Shown piece after piece: positions 18,737-27,498 of a DNA stretch of 64,000 nt. Source of the DNA: Frigoribacterium sp. Leaf415 (GTDB taxonomy: Bacteria > Actinomycetota > Actinomycetes > Actinomycetales > Microbacteriaceae); the NCBI RefSeq assembly GCF_001424645.1, contig NZ_LMQR01000001.1:1171301-1235300 (forward strand), in the 5' to 3' direction. A program made the position numbers and the translations under genes. The notes beneath the pieces are model-generated. The model worked only from the letters and a program-made list of their open reading frames with translations, was not told where the DNA came from and did no database searches. Each line of letters begins with the position of its first letter. Positions within the stretch are counted from its first letter, which is position 1.

Positions 18737-18985
18737 ATGAAGACCGACATCCACCCCGAGTACAAGCAGATCGTCTTCCGGGACCTCGCGTCGGGCGCCA
18801 CGTTCCTCACGCGCTCCACCACGACGAGCGACAAGACCATCGAGCTCGACGGTGAGACCTACCCGGTCATCGACGTCGAGATCTCGTCCGAGTCGCACCC
18901 GTTCTACACGGGCAAGCAGCGCATCCTCGACTCGGCCGGTCGCGTCGAGAAGTTCAACTCGCGCTACAAGAACTTCGGCAAGTAG
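18737..18985 (+). CDS. rpmE2: 50S ribosomal protein L31 type B
   Basis: An 82-residue L31 paralogue. It has no cysteine at all, so it is the zinc-independent (C-minus) form that can replace the zinc-binding L31 on ribosomes when zinc is scarce; such genes are often under Zur control. [13 protein letters not shown] and the C-terminal [10 protein letters not shown] are family signatures. ATG 18737 follows TAGGA. Monocistronic, ended by a strong terminator. Confidence 0.95.
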   Translation: MKTDIHPEYKQIVFRDLASGATFLTRSTTTSDKTIELDGETYPVIDVEISSESHPFYTGKQRILDSAGRVEKFNSRYKNFGK

Positions 18986-19006
18986 GCCTCAGCCCGCAGC
19001 CGTGTC

Positions 19007-19036
19007 AGAGGCGGCCCACTTCGGTGGGCCGCCTCT
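19007..19036 (+). terminator. Terminator of rpmE2
   Basis: A 13-bp perfect stem (19007-19019 with 19024-19036) closed by a TTCG tetraloop and followed by a short T run. One of the best intrinsic terminators in the window. Confidence 0.9.
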
Positions 19037-19141
19037 TTCGCGTACCCGGGCTGACACGTCTCGGGTGGGCACGACACGTCAGGTCACGTGGAGAGCACGA
19101 GACGCCCGGAAGCCCCGGGGAGGCGCGGGGCACGACTCCGC

Positions 19142-19909
19142 TCAGGCGAACGGCAGCGGGCGGTGCGGCCAGTCGCCGTGCGCCGTGAAGGTGGCGTCTT
19201 TCGCACGGCGCATGTACTGCTGGAAGCTCTCGGCCTGGGTCGAGCACCAGCCGACCTGGAGGTCGTGCAGCTCGGTGACGGGCACGTCGAGTCGGTCGGG
19301 GTACCGCTTCGCCATCGCCTGGGCCACGCGACCCGCGGCGATCGCGTCGGCCCCGGCGTCGTGCGCGTCGTCGAGCGACACACCGTAGACCGCGGCGGCG
19401 GCCTCGAGGGTGCGCTTGCCCTTGCGGTAGGTGTCGACGGCCTTGTCGATGACGAGGGGGTCGACGACGCAACCGATCTCGCCGACCTCGCCCAACGGCT
19501 CGACTCCGTGACGGCGGGCCTCGCGGTCGAGCAGGGTGAGGTCGTACGGTGCGTTGTAGACGACCAACGGCACGCCGCGGGCGAAGACGGCCCTGATGGC
19601 CGCGACGATCTCGGCCACGACCTCGGCGGCCGGACGCCCCTCGGCGCGGGCCCGCTCGGTGGAGATGCCGTGCACGGCGCTGGCCTGCTCGGGGATCTCG
19701 ACGCCCGGGTCGGCCAGCCATTCGCCATGGGCGACGGTGGCCCCGGTGGCGTCGATCAGGCCGACGTGGGCGGTCACGATGCGGGCCGTCTCGACGTCGA
19801 TGCCGGTGGTCTCGAGGTCGAAGACGCCGAGGGCCTGCCACCAGGCGGCCGGCGGCTCGCCCACGGCCGCGAGGTCGGGAGCGATGCCGGTCGTCTCGGT
19901 GTCAGTCAC
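19142..19909 (-). CDS. DEDDh 3'-5' exonuclease (DnaQ-like)
   Basis: Polymerase III epsilon-type exonuclease domain, 255 residues. Metal ligands are D31 and E33 in FDLETTG, aspartate in YNAPYDLTLL (about 120) and the HD pair in DDAHDAGADA (about 190). It stands alone without a polymerase or GIY-YIG domain, so a repair or RNA-trimming role is possible. GTG 19907-19909 lies 6 nt after TAAACT, whose first three bases are the treS stop codon. It is transcribed after treS. Confidence 0.88.
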   Translation of the reverse strand: MTDTETTGIAPDLAAVGEPPAAWWQALGVFDLETTGIDVETARIVTAHVGLIDATGATVAHGEWLADPGVEIPEQASAVHGISTERARAEGRPAAEVVAEIVAAIRAVFARGVPLVVYNAPYDLTLLDREARRHGVEPLGEVGEIGCVVDPLVIDKAVDTYRKGKRTLEAAAAVYGVSLDDAHDAGADAIAAGRVAQAMAKRYPDRLDVPVTELHDLQVGWCSTQAESFQQYMRRAKDATFTAHGDWPHRPLPFA

Positions 19910-19915
19910 CCTGCG

Positions 19916-19921
19916 AGTTTA
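19916..19921 (-). promoter_or_regulatory. -10 box of the exonuclease, overlapping the treS stop
   Basis: Minus-strand TAAACT; its TAA is the treS termination codon (19919-19921). The spacing of 6 nt to GTG indicates a leaderless transcript. Confidence 0.55.
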
Positions 19922-21658
19922 GGAGGCGCCACCGACAGCGGGTGCCGCCGCAGCGGGCACGTCGCCGACGTGCAGCCAGAAGAACGCCTGCGTCCCGAGG
20001 GTCAGCGTGACCTTGCCCTCGTCGTCGAAGGAGGGGAACTGCGCTCCACCGAACAGGTCGAACAACGTGCGCCCGGCGAACTGCGGGGCCACGATGTCGA
20101 CCGAGGTCGGGTTGTGACCGAACGAGAACACGCAGAGGATGTCCTCGGCCGAGTCGCCGAACTGCGTCCCGGCCCCCTCGTACGAGCGGACGAACGACAG
20201 GACGGACTCCTGGTTGGTCTCGAGCACCTCGAGGGTGCCGAGGCCGAAGGTCGGGTGGGCCTTGCGCACGTGGATGACGTTGCGCACCCAGTGCAGCAGC
20301 GACCGTGACTGGGCCAGCTGGCTCTCGACGTTCACCAGGTTGTAGTTGTACACGAGCGACTGGACGACCGGCAGGAAGAGCTTGCCCGGGTCGGCGGTCG
20401 AGAAGCCGGCGTTGCGGTCGGGCGTCCACTGCATGGGCGTGCGGGACGAGTCGCGGTCCGGCAGCCAGATGTTGTCGCCCATCCCGATCTCGTCGCCGTA
20501 GTAGAGGAACGGACTGCCGGGCAGCGAGAACAGCAGCGCGTGCACGAGTTCGAGTTCGGCGCGCGAGTTGTCGAGCAGCGGGGCGAGACGGCGTCGGATG
20601 CCGATGTTGGACCGCATGCGCGGGTCGTAGGCGTACCAGCCGTACATCGCCTGCCGGTACTCCTCGCTGACCATCTCGAGGGTGAGCTCGTCGTGGTTGC
20701 GGAGGAACACCGCCCAGGCGGCGCCCGGCGGGACCTCGGTGGTCTCGGAGAGGATGCGCTTGAGCTCGTCGGCGCTCTGGGCGCGGAGCGAGTAGAAAAT
20801 GCGGGGCATGACCGGGAAGTCGAAGGCCATGTGGCACTCGGGCTCGTCCTCGGTGCCGAAGAACGCCGCCGTCTCGGCCGGCCACTGGTTGGCCTCGGCG
20901 ATCAGCACGCGTCCGGGGAACTCTTCGTCGACCATCGCGCGCAGGCGCTTGATCAGGTCGTGCGTGGCCGGTTCGCCCTCGCCGTTTCCCTCTTCGGTCT
21001 CGAACAGGTAGGGGATCGCGTCGAGCCGGAGGCCGTCGACGCCCATCGACAGCCAGTGACGGACGACGTCGAACACGGCCTCTTGGACGGCGGGGTTCTC
21101 GAAGTTGAGGTCGGGCTGGTGCGAGAAGAAGCGGTGGAAGAAGAACTGGCGACGCACCGGGTCGAACGTCCAGTTGGACTCTTCGGTGTCGACGAAGATG
21201 ACGCGGATGTTCGAGTACTCCTCGTCGGTGTCGCGCCAGACGTAGAAGTCGCCGTAGGGACCCTCGGGGTCTTCGCGGCTCTGTTGGAACCACTCGTGCT
21301 GGTCGCTCGTGTGGTTCAGCACCATGTCGATGACGATGCGCATGTTGCGCTCGTGCGACTTGGTCACGAGGTCGCGGAACTCGTCGAGCGTGCCGAACTC
21401 GGGCAGGATCGCCTTGTAGTCCTGGATGTCGTAGCCGCCGTCGCGCAGGGGCGACTGGAAGAACGGCGGCAGCCAGAGGGCGTCGACGCCGAGCCACTGC
21501 AGGTAGTCCAGACGGGTGAGCAGACCCTGCAGGTCACCCGCACCGTCGCCGTTGCTGTCGACGAACGACCGCACCATCACCTCGTAGAACACCGCCCGGC
21601 GGTGCCAGTTGGGGTCGAGGGTCAGTCCGGGCTGCTGGATCGGGGCAGTGAAGCTCAC
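19919..21658 (-). CDS. treS: Trehalose synthase / maltose glucosylmutase
   Basis: GH13 enzyme that interconverts maltose and trehalose. The 579 residues have DMVLNHTSDQHEWF (about 110-123), the nucleophile region GVDGLRLDAIPYLFE (about 205-219), acid/base IAEANQWP (about 250) and FLRNHDELTLEMV (about 318). The short C-terminal beta domain is present. The fused maltokinase of some TreS proteins is absent. GTG 21656-21658 sits 6 nt after a TAGGGT box. With glgC/glgA it belongs to storage and compatible-sugar metabolism. Confidence 0.93.
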   Translation of the reverse strand: MSFTAPIQQPGLTLDPNWHRRAVFYEVMVRSFVDSNGDGAGDLQGLLTRLDYLQWLGVDALWLPPFFQSPLRDGGYDIQDYKAILPEFGTLDEFRDLVTKSHERNMRIVIDMVLNHTSDQHEWFQQSREDPEGPYGDFYVWRDTDEEYSNIRVIFVDTEESNWTFDPVRRQFFFHRFFSHQPDLNFENPAVQEAVFDVVRHWLSMGVDGLRLDAIPYLFETEEGNGEGEPATHDLIKRLRAMVDEEFPGRVLIAEANQWPAETAAFFGTEDEPECHMAFDFPVMPRIFYSLRAQSADELKRILSETTEVPPGAAWAVFLRNHDELTLEMVSEEYRQAMYGWYAYDPRMRSNIGIRRRLAPLLDNSRAELELVHALLFSLPGSPFLYYGDEIGMGDNIWLPDRDSSRTPMQWTPDRNAGFSTADPGKLFLPVVQSLVYNYNLVNVESQLAQSRSLLHWVRNVIHVRKAHPTFGLGTLEVLETNQESVLSFVRSYEGAGTQFGDSAEDILCVFSFGHNPTSVDIVAPQFAGRTLFDLFGGAQFPSFDDEGKVTLTLGTQAFFWLHVGDVPAAAAPAVGGAS

Positions 21659-21664
21659 CCGCCC

Positions 21665-21670
21665 ACCCTA
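21665..21670 (-). promoter_or_regulatory. -10 box of treS, leaderless type
   Basis: Minus-strand TAGGGT 6 nt before the treS GTG. Confidence 0.5.
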
Positions 21671-21715
21671 CGGGGGCGCGCCCCGGGGCGCGCACTCCGC
21701 CCAGCGCGTCGCTCG

Positions 21716-21721
21716 TAGACT
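21716..21721 (+). promoter_or_regulatory. -10 box of the alpha/beta hydrolase, leaderless type
   Basis: TAGACT 6 nt before GTG 21728, back to back with the treS promoter. Confidence 0.55.
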
Positions 21722-21727
21722 CGGCCC

Positions 21728-22633
21728 GTGATCGTCCGACCCCCGCGCGTGAAGTCGCCGTACCGTGCCCGCCTCGACGCCCGACCGGTGCGCGACGACG
21801 CCGTCGAGGTCGCCGGCAGCCTCACCCGCTACTGGACGTACGAACCGCCCGAGGGGCAGGAGGCGCGGGTCACCGTCGTCGCGGTGCACGGCTTCCGGGG
21901 CGACCACCACGGTCTCGAACCCGTCGTGGCGCACCTCGACCACGTGCGGGTGGTCATGCCCGACCTGCCGGGCTTCGGCGAGTCGACCCCGTTGGACGGA
22001 GAGCACAGCGTCGCGGCGTACGCGCGCTGGCTGACCGCGTTCGTGGCGACCCTCTCGCTCGGTGACGACGTCGTGGTGCTGGGGCACTCGTTCGGCTCGA
22101 TCGTCACGTCGGCCGCGGTGGCCGACGGACTCCGCGCCTCCCGGTTGATCCTGGTCAACCCGATCGCCGCCCCCGCCCTGCAGGGCCCCCGTGGCGTGGT
22201 GACGCGCCTGGCCGTCTTCTACTACCGGGCCGGCGCCACCCTGCCCGAGCGCGCCGGACAGCAGCTGCTGCAGAACGCCGCCGTCACGCGGATCACGAGC
22301 CTCGCGATGGTCAAGACGCACGACCGGGCCCTGCGCCGGTGGATCCACGACCAGCACGACAGCTTCTTCTCGCGGTTCTCGGACCGTCGCGTGGTGCTCG
22401 ACGCGTTCCGCGCCTCGGTCTCGAGCGACGTGAGCACGTACGCCGCCCGCGTCACCGTGCCCACGCTGCTGATCGCCGCCGACCGCGACGACATCACGGC
22501 CCTGCCGGCGCAGCACCGGTTGCAGGCGCTCTTCCCCGACGCGACGCTCGACGTGATCGAGGGGGTCGGCCACCTGATCCACTACGAGAAGCCGCGACAG
22601 GCCGCCGCCGCGATCGAGGCGTTCGTCCGATGA
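21728..22633 (+). CDS. Alpha/beta-fold hydrolase
   Basis: Hydrolase of 301 residues with a complete triad: nucleophile elbow GHSFGS (serine near 120), aspartate in IAADRDDI (about 258) and histidine in EGVGHLIHYEKP (about 281). Oxyanion residues follow VAVHGFRGDHHG near 55. The substrate cannot be read from sequence. It overlaps the glycosyltransferase gene by ATGA, so the two are coupled and may act on the same glycoconjugate. Confidence 0.85.
   Translation: MIVRPPRVKSPYRARLDARPVRDDAVEVAGSLTRYWTYEPPEGQEARVTVVAVHGFRGDHHGLEPVVAHLDHVRVVMPDLPGFGESTPLDGEHSVAAYARWLTAFVATLSLGDDVVVLGHSFGSIVTSAAVADGLRASRLILVNPIAAPALQGPRGVVTRLAVFYYRAGATLPERAGQQLLQNAAVTRITSLAMVKTHDRALRRWIHDQHDSFFSRFSDRRVVLDAFRASVSSDVSTYAARVTVPTLLIAADRDDITALPAQHRLQALFPDATLDVIEGVGHLIHYEKPRQAAAAIEAFVR
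21858..21871 (+). repeat. Dispersed 14-mer, copy 4
   Basis: Exact copy in the alpha/beta hydrolase gene, coding for QEARVT. Confidence 0.8.
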
Positions 22634-23718
22634 GGGTCGTCGTCGACTGCCGGTACGTCCGCGTCGGACGCCACGACGGCATCAGTCGGTTCAGCGCCGG
22701 CGTCGTGTCGGCCCTGGCCGAGCGCCACGAGGTGACGATGCTCGTCAGCGACCCACGCCAGCTCGACAAGCTGCCCGACCAGCCTCACCTGCTCGTCAGC
22801 TCGCCCACGAGCGTCCTCGAGCCCCTCGTCGCCCGGCAGGTGAACCGGCTGCGCCCCGACGTCGTCTGGTCGCCCATGCAGACCATGGGGTCGGCCGGGC
22901 GCCGGTACCCGCTCGTGCTGACCCTGCACGACCTGATCTACTACACGAACCGCACGCCACCACCCGAGTTCGCCCTGCCGATCAAGCTGCTGTGGCGGCT
23001 GTACCACCTGGCCTGGTGGCCCCAGAGGGTGCTGCTGAACCGGGCCGACGCGGTCGTCACGGTGAGCCGTACGACACGTGACGAGATGCGTCGCCACCGG
23101 CTGACCCGGCGTCCCGTGACGGTGGTGTACAACGCCGCCGATCCGGTCGACGCGGTCGAGCCGCGCACCGCACCCGCGCGGCGCGACCTCGTCTACATGG
23201 GGTCGTTCATGCCGTACAAGAACGTGACCGCGCTGGCCAGGGCACTGCCGTTGCTCGACGGGTACCGGCTGCACCTGATGAGCCGGGTGTCCGAGGCCGA
23301 GCGCGCCTCCTTGACGGCCCTGGCGCCCGCCGGGTCGCTGGTGTTCCACGACGGGGCGAGCGACGACGAGTACCGCGAGACCCTGCTCGGTGCGACCGCC
23401 GTCGTGACGGCGTCGCGCGCCGAGGGGTTCGGCATCCCGCTCGTCGAGGGCATGGCGCTCGGCACGCCGGCCGTGGTCAGCGACATCCCGATCTTCCGTG
23501 AGATCGGTGGCGACGCGGCGCTCTACTTCGACCCGTCGTCGCCGGCGTCGATCGCCGCCGCCGTCCGCCGGCTCGAGGGCGAGTGGGAGGCGCGCTCGGC
23601 CGCGTCGATCGACCAGGCCGCCCGGTTCAGCTGGCGCGACTCGGCCGACGTGCTGCTGCGCCTGCTGGCCGACGTGGCCGCGACGGGCAGCCACCGGCGT
23701 CGGCGCTCGGGACGCTGA
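22630..23718 (+). CDS. GT4-family glycosyltransferase
   Basis: GT-B fold glycosyltransferase of 362 residues. Seen are MRVVVDCRYVRVGRHDGISRF at the start, VTVVYNAADPV linking the two lobes, DLVYMGSFMPYKN and the donor-binding ASRAEGFGIPLVEGMALGTP with its E-x7-E. Cytosolic or membrane-associated; acceptor unknown. The start overlaps the hydrolase stop (ATGA). The 3' end, including the stop codon, lies in a 15-bp tandem repeat (23708-23767), so the very C-terminus may have been remodelled. Confidence 0.85.
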   Translation: MRVVVDCRYVRVGRHDGISRFSAGVVSALAERHEVTMLVSDPRQLDKLPDQPHLLVSSPTSVLEPLVARQVNRLRPDVVWSPMQTMGSAGRRYPLVLTLHDLIYYTNRTPPPEFALPIKLLWRLYHLAWWPQRVLLNRADAVVTVSRTTRDEMRRHRLTRRPVTVVYNAADPVDAVEPRTAPARRDLVYMGSFMPYKNVTALARALPLLDGYRLHLMSRVSEAERASLTALAPAGSLVFHDGASDDEYRETLLGATAVVTASRAEGFGIPLVEGMALGTPAVVSDIPIFREIGGDAALYFDPSSPASIAAAVRRLEGEWEARSAASIDQAARFSWRDSADVLLRLLADVAATGSHRRRRSGR

Positions 23719-23767
23719 CCCGCGGGACGCCGGCCCCCGGGACACCGGCCCACGGGGCACCGGCCGG
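23708..23767 (+). repeat. Four-unit 15-bp tandem repeat at the end of the GT4 gene
   Basis: Four degenerate 15-bp units start at 23708, 23723, 23738 and 23753 (CGGGACGCTGACCCG and variants). The GT4 stop codon lies in the first unit; the other three are downstream. Confidence 0.75.
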
Positions 23768-23809
23768 ACGGGCGCCCTGGCCGGATCGGCGCTCAGGCCG
23801 GGCGGGTGC

Positions 23810-24457
23810 TCAGGCCGGATCGGCGTCGTCGCGCTCGAGGGCGTTCTGGTACTCGAAGGCGTAGGTGCCGGGCCGTTCGGACTCGACCTCGATCGGGTCG
23901 TCGAACTCCCGCAGCGTCAGGGCGTCGCCCGCGAACTCGAACGAGTGGATCGACCCGTTGCGGATGGGCACGCCGAGGTGCGCGTCGGTGTCGGGCGAGA
24001 CGTGGTTGACCACCGCCCGGATGACCGCGCCGTGCGTCGCGACGACCACCGACGCGCCGTCGCCGTACCGGGCGGCGATCGCGGCGAGGGCGGGCAGGAC
24101 CCGCGCGACGAGGGCCCCGCGGCTCTCGCGACCGGGCACCGGGGTGCCCGTGGGGAACCGTGCCTCGACCTGCTCGCCGGTCAGGCCCTCGGCGTCGCCG
24201 TAGCGGCGCTCGGCGACCTCGGGGACGAGCTCGGGCGCGCCCAGGCCCAGGCGCTCGGCGATGATCGAGCCGGTCTCGGCCGCCCGCGAGAGGGGGCTGG
24301 CGACGACGGCGTCGAACCGGCGGCGGGCGAGCAGGTCGCCAGTTTCTCGGGCCTGCGAGCGACCGAGGTCGTTCAGGGGGATGTCGGTGGAGCCCTGGAT
24401 GCGTCGGGCGCGGTTCCAGTCGGTCTCGCCGTGGCGGACCAGGTACAAGAGCGTCAT
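23810..24457 (-). CDS. Histidine phosphatase (phosphoglycerate mutase-like)
   Basis: Branch-2 style histidine phosphatase, 215 residues. The catalytic histidine is in LVRHGETDWN (about residues 6-15), with a second in VVATHGAVIR (about 152) and a conserved arginine and glutamate between. The annotation phosphoglycerate mutase family does not imply glycolysis; cofactor-dependent GpmA has a longer insertion. ATG 24455-24457 follows CGGAGGAACG. It lies 29 bp after the sirtuin gene and is likely cotranscribed. Confidence 0.85.
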   Translation of the reverse strand: MTLLYLVRHGETDWNRARRIQGSTDIPLNDLGRSQARETGDLLARRRFDAVVASPLSRAAETGSIIAERLGLGAPELVPEVAERRYGDAEGLTGEQVEARFPTGTPVPGRESRGALVARVLPALAAIAARYGDGASVVVATHGAVIRAVVNHVSPDTDAHLGVPIRNGSIHSFEFAGDALTLREFDDPIEVESERPGTYAFEYQNALERDDADPA

Positions 24458-24486
24458 CGTTCCTCCGGTGGGCACGGCCCCGGAGG

Positions 24487-25329
24487 TCACGCGCCCAGGT
24501 GCTCGGCCAGGGCCGCCAGGGTCTCCGACGTGCCGGCGTCCAGCTTAACGGTGGCCCGCGAGTCGCCCTTGGTGACGCCCCGGTTCAGGACGACCACGGG
24601 CAGTTTGCGGCGCGTGGCCTGGTCGAGCAGGCGGATGCCGCTGTTGACGACGAGCGACGAGCCGGCGACGAGCAGCGCCTCGGCACTGACGACCATCGAC
24701 CGCGCCTCGGCGAACCGCTCGGTGGGCACGAACTCGCCGAAGAACACGACGTCGGGCTTGAGCAGGCCGCCGCACACCGTGCAGGTCGGCACGACGAAGG
24801 CGTCGATGTCGTGCACCTCGACGTCGCCGTCCGGGGCGAGTCGCACCTGGTCGGGCTCGTCGATCCACGGGTTCTCGGCCGCCAGGCGCGCCGCGACCAT
24901 GTCGCGGGCGAACGCCTGGCCGCAGGTGAGGCAGACCACGCGGTCGACGGTGCCGTGCAGGTCGACCACCCGGCGCGACCCGGCGCGGACGTGCAGGTTG
25001 TCCACGTTCTGGGTGATCACGCCGTTCGTCACGCCGGCGGCCTCGAGACGGGCCAGCGCCCGGTGCCCCTCGTTCGGCCCGGCGGCACGGAAGGACTTCC
25101 AGCCGAGGTGGCTGCCGGCCCAGTAGCGCTTGCGGTAGCCCTCGCTCGAGAGGAACTGCTGGAAGGTCATCGGGTTGCGCGGGGGAGCACCCTCGCCCCG
25201 GTAGTCGGGGATGCCCGAGTCGGTGCTGACCCCGGCCCCGGTGAGCACGGCCACGCGACGCCCGCGGAGGGCCTCGACCGCGGCCTCGAGGGCCTGCTCG
25301 TCGGTGGGGACCGCGGGGGCGTTCGACAC
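24487..25329 (-). CDS. Sir2-family NAD-dependent protein deacylase
   Basis: Sirtuin of 280 residues. NAD-binding motifs GAGVSTDSGIPDYR (31-44) and TQNVDNLH (about 106), the catalytic histidine in DLHGTVDR (about 125) and a Zn site of C-x2-C (CLTCGQ) and C-x2-C (CTVCGG). The VVFFGE motif is also present. GTG 25327-25329 follows GAAGGAG, and a TAGGCT box lies at 25360-25365. Deacylates lysines, coupled to NAD cleavage; targets unknown. Confidence 0.92.
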   Translation of the reverse strand: MSNAPAVPTDEQALEAAVEALRGRRVAVLTGAGVSTDSGIPDYRGEGAPPRNPMTFQQFLSSEGYRKRYWAGSHLGWKSFRAAGPNEGHRALARLEAAGVTNGVITQNVDNLHVRAGSRRVVDLHGTVDRVVCLTCGQAFARDMVAARLAAENPWIDEPDQVRLAPDGDVEVHDIDAFVVPTCTVCGGLLKPDVVFFGEFVPTERFAEARSMVVSAEALLVAGSSLVVNSGIRLLDQATRRKLPVVVLNRGVTKGDSRATVKLDAGTSETLAALAEHLGA

Positions 25330-25359
25330 GGGTGGGGCTCCTTCGGGTGCGGTGACGCT

Positions 25360-25365
25360 AGCCTA
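25360..25365 (-). promoter_or_regulatory. Candidate -10 box of the sirtuin operon
   Basis: Minus-strand TAGGCT about 30 bp before the start, leaving a short leader with a good ribosome-binding site. Confidence 0.4.
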
Positions 25366-25380
25366 AACGCGTCCCCCTCC

Positions 25381-25390
25381 GAATCGATTC
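25381..25390. promoter_or_regulatory. 10-bp palindrome between sirtuin and TrmH-type genes
   Basis: GAATCGATTC is a perfect palindrome in the 103-bp divergent region. It shares the AATCGATT core with 10555-10566. Confidence 0.35.
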
Positions 25391-25432
25391 CAGCGGTCGC
25401 CCGTCCGCCGGGGCCGTCCCCCGTGGAGCACC

Positions 25433-26260
25433 GTGCACGTCACCCGCATCACCGACCTCGACCACGAGGCCCTCGCCGACTACAACCGGTTGACCGACGT
25501 CGCCCTGCGGCGCGTGTCCGAGCCCGAGGGCGGGCTCTACATCGCCGAGTCGACCAAGGTCATCGAGCGGGCGTTGCGGGCGGGCCACGTGCCCCGGTCG
25601 GTGCTGATGACCGACCGCTGGCTGCCCGACATCGAGCCCCTGGTGGCCGACCACGAGGGCGAGATCTTCGTCGGCGACGCGGCCCTGCTCGAGACCCTCA
25701 CCGGCTACCACCTGCACCGTGGGGCCCTCGCCGCCATGCACCGTCCCGAGCTGCCCTCGGTCGAGTCGGTGCTCGACGGCGCCCGGCGAGTCGTCGTGCT
25801 CGAGGACATCGTCGACCACACGAACGTGGGCGCCATCTTCCGGGCCGTCGCGGGCCTGGGGGCGGACGCCGTGCTGATCACCCCGCGCTGCGCCGACCCG
25901 CTGTACCGTCGCAGCGTCCGCGTCAGCATGGGCACCGTCCTGCAGGTGCCGTGGACGCGCCTCCCCGAGTGGCCGGCCGGTGCCGGGCTGCTGCGCGAGG
26001 CAGGGTTCGAGGTGGCCGCCCTGGCGCTGAGCGACGACGCGGTGACCCTCGACGCCTATGCGGCCGCGCCTCCGGACCGCGTCGCCCTGCTGCTCGGCAC
26101 CGAGGGCGACGGGCTCAGCCGTGCCGCCCTGCAGGCCGCCGACACCGTCGTCACCATCCCGATGCTGCACGGCGTTGACAGCCTGAACGTGGCCGCCGCC
26201 TCGGCCGTGGCCCTCTGGGCCCTCCGCGTGCCGACGGGTGGGTCGGAGGCGGTCGCGTGA
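25433..26260 (+). CDS. SpoU/TrmH-family RNA 2'-O-methyltransferase
   Basis: SPOUT-class methyltransferase of 275 residues acting on rRNA or tRNA. The knot motifs are clear: DIVDHTNVGAIFR (about 125-137), LLLGTEGDGL (about 222) and IPMLHGVDSLNVAAAS (about 243-258). The N-terminal RNA-binding domain contains GLYIAESTKVIERAL. GTG 25433 follows GTGGAG. Its stop overlaps the next GTG (GTGA). Confidence 0.9.
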   Translation: MHVTRITDLDHEALADYNRLTDVALRRVSEPEGGLYIAESTKVIERALRAGHVPRSVLMTDRWLPDIEPLVADHEGEIFVGDAALLETLTGYHLHRGALAAMHRPELPSVESVLDGARRVVVLEDIVDHTNVGAIFRAVAGLGADAVLITPRCADPLYRRSVRVSMGTVLQVPWTRLPEWPAGAGLLREAGFEVAALALSDDAVTLDAYAAAPPDRVALLLGTEGDGLSRAALQAADTVVTIPMLHGVDSLNVAAASAVALWALRVPTGGSEAVA

Positions 26261-27489
26261 CCGGCGTCGACGGGCGTCGTCGCCCGGGCGTCGTCCGGAG
26301 GCGCGTGGGAGTGGTCGCGCTGCTCGCCCTGGTCGTCGCCGTCGGCGGGTACGTCCCCCTCGCGCTGCTCAGCCCGTTGGCGCCCGCGGCCGCGGACGTC
26401 GCCGCCTACACCGCGCCGGCCGAGGCGAGCCCCGACCTGACCTTCCCCGCGTACGGCGCGACGGCGGTCGAGGCGATCGGCTGGGACGACAGCCTGACGA
26501 CGAGCGGCGACGAACGACCCCGCCCCATCGCGAGCATCAGCAAGGTGGTCACGGCCCTCGTCGTCCTCGACGAGAAGCCGCTCGACGGAGGCGACGGTCC
26601 GACCCTGACCTTCGGCCCCGCCGAGGCGGCCCTGGTCGACGCGTACCGGGCGCAGAACGGCAAGGTGGCGCCGATGGCGGCCGGTCAGGCCCTCACCGAA
26701 CGACAGGTCCTCGAGGTGATGCTGATCGAGTCGGCCAACAACTACGCCGAGGTGCTGGCCCGGTGGGCGTTCGGCAGCGACCAGGCGTTCGTCGACGCCG
26801 CGGCGGCCTGGCTCGCCGACCACGGCCTCACCTCGACGACGCTCGTCGAGCCGACCGGGCTGTCACCCCAGAACACGAGCACCTCGACCGACCTGATCGC
26901 ACTCGGCCGGCTGGCCCTGGCCGACCCCGACGTCGCCCGCACGGTCGGCACGACGACGACGACCGTGCCCGGCATCGGCGAGATCAGCAACAGCAACGAA
27001 CTGCTCGGGCTGGACGGCGTCGTCGGCATCAAGACGGGCACCCTCGACGAGGCCGGGGCCTGCCTGTTGTTCGCGGCCGACTACACCGTCGGGGGTCAAG
27101 AGGTCACGGTCGTGGGCGCCATGCTCGGTGGAGTGGACCACGACCAGCTGGACCGTGACGTCCAGGCCCTGCTCGCCAGCGTCGCCGATCGTTTCCGGAC
27201 CGTCACGCTGACCACCCGCGGCGACGCCTTCGCCGACTACGACCTGCCCTGGGGCGACGCCGCCCGCGCGGTCGCCGCGGAGGACGCCAGCGTGCTCGTT
27301 TGGGGCGACGAGACCGTCGAGGCCTCGGTCGAGACCGACGACGTGGGGGCGGCCCCGGCCGGCACCCACGTCGGTGACGTCACCTTCACCGTCGACGGAG
27401 AACGGCACGTCGTCCCCCTCGAGCTCGACTCGACCATCGGCGAGCCCGGGGCGTGGTGGCGGCTCACGCATCCCGACGAGGTGCTCTGA
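26257..27489 (+). CDS. D-alanyl-D-alanine carboxypeptidase-like serine hydrolase
   Basis: Secreted or membrane-anchored PBP5-type peptidoglycan enzyme of 410 residues. An N-terminal hydrophobic segment (about 18-40) acts as signal or anchor. The penicillin-binding motifs are S-x2-K in ASISKVV (about 93-96), S-x-N in ESANNYAE (about 160) and KTG in GIKTGTLDE (about 257). The C-terminal ~100 residues form a separate acidic domain. Translationally coupled (GTGA) to the methyltransferase gene, an unexpected pairing that probably reflects only gene packing. Confidence 0.88.
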   Translation: MTGVDGRRRPGVVRRRVGVVALLALVVAVGGYVPLALLSPLAPAAADVAAYTAPAEASPDLTFPAYGATAVEAIGWDDSLTTSGDERPRPIASISKVVTALVVLDEKPLDGGDGPTLTFGPAEAALVDAYRAQNGKVAPMAAGQALTERQVLEVMLIESANNYAEVLARWAFGSDQAFVDAAAAWLADHGLTSTTLVEPTGLSPQNTSTSTDLIALGRLALADPDVARTVGTTTTTVPGIGEISNSNELLGLDGVVGIKTGTLDEAGACLLFAADYTVGGQEVTVVGAMLGGVDHDQLDRDVQALLASVADRFRTVTLTTRGDAFADYDLPWGDAARAVAAEDASVLVWGDETVEASVETDDVGAAPAGTHVGDVTFTVDGERHVVPLELDSTIGEPGAWWRLTHPDEVL

Positions 27490-27498
27490 GCCGACCGA

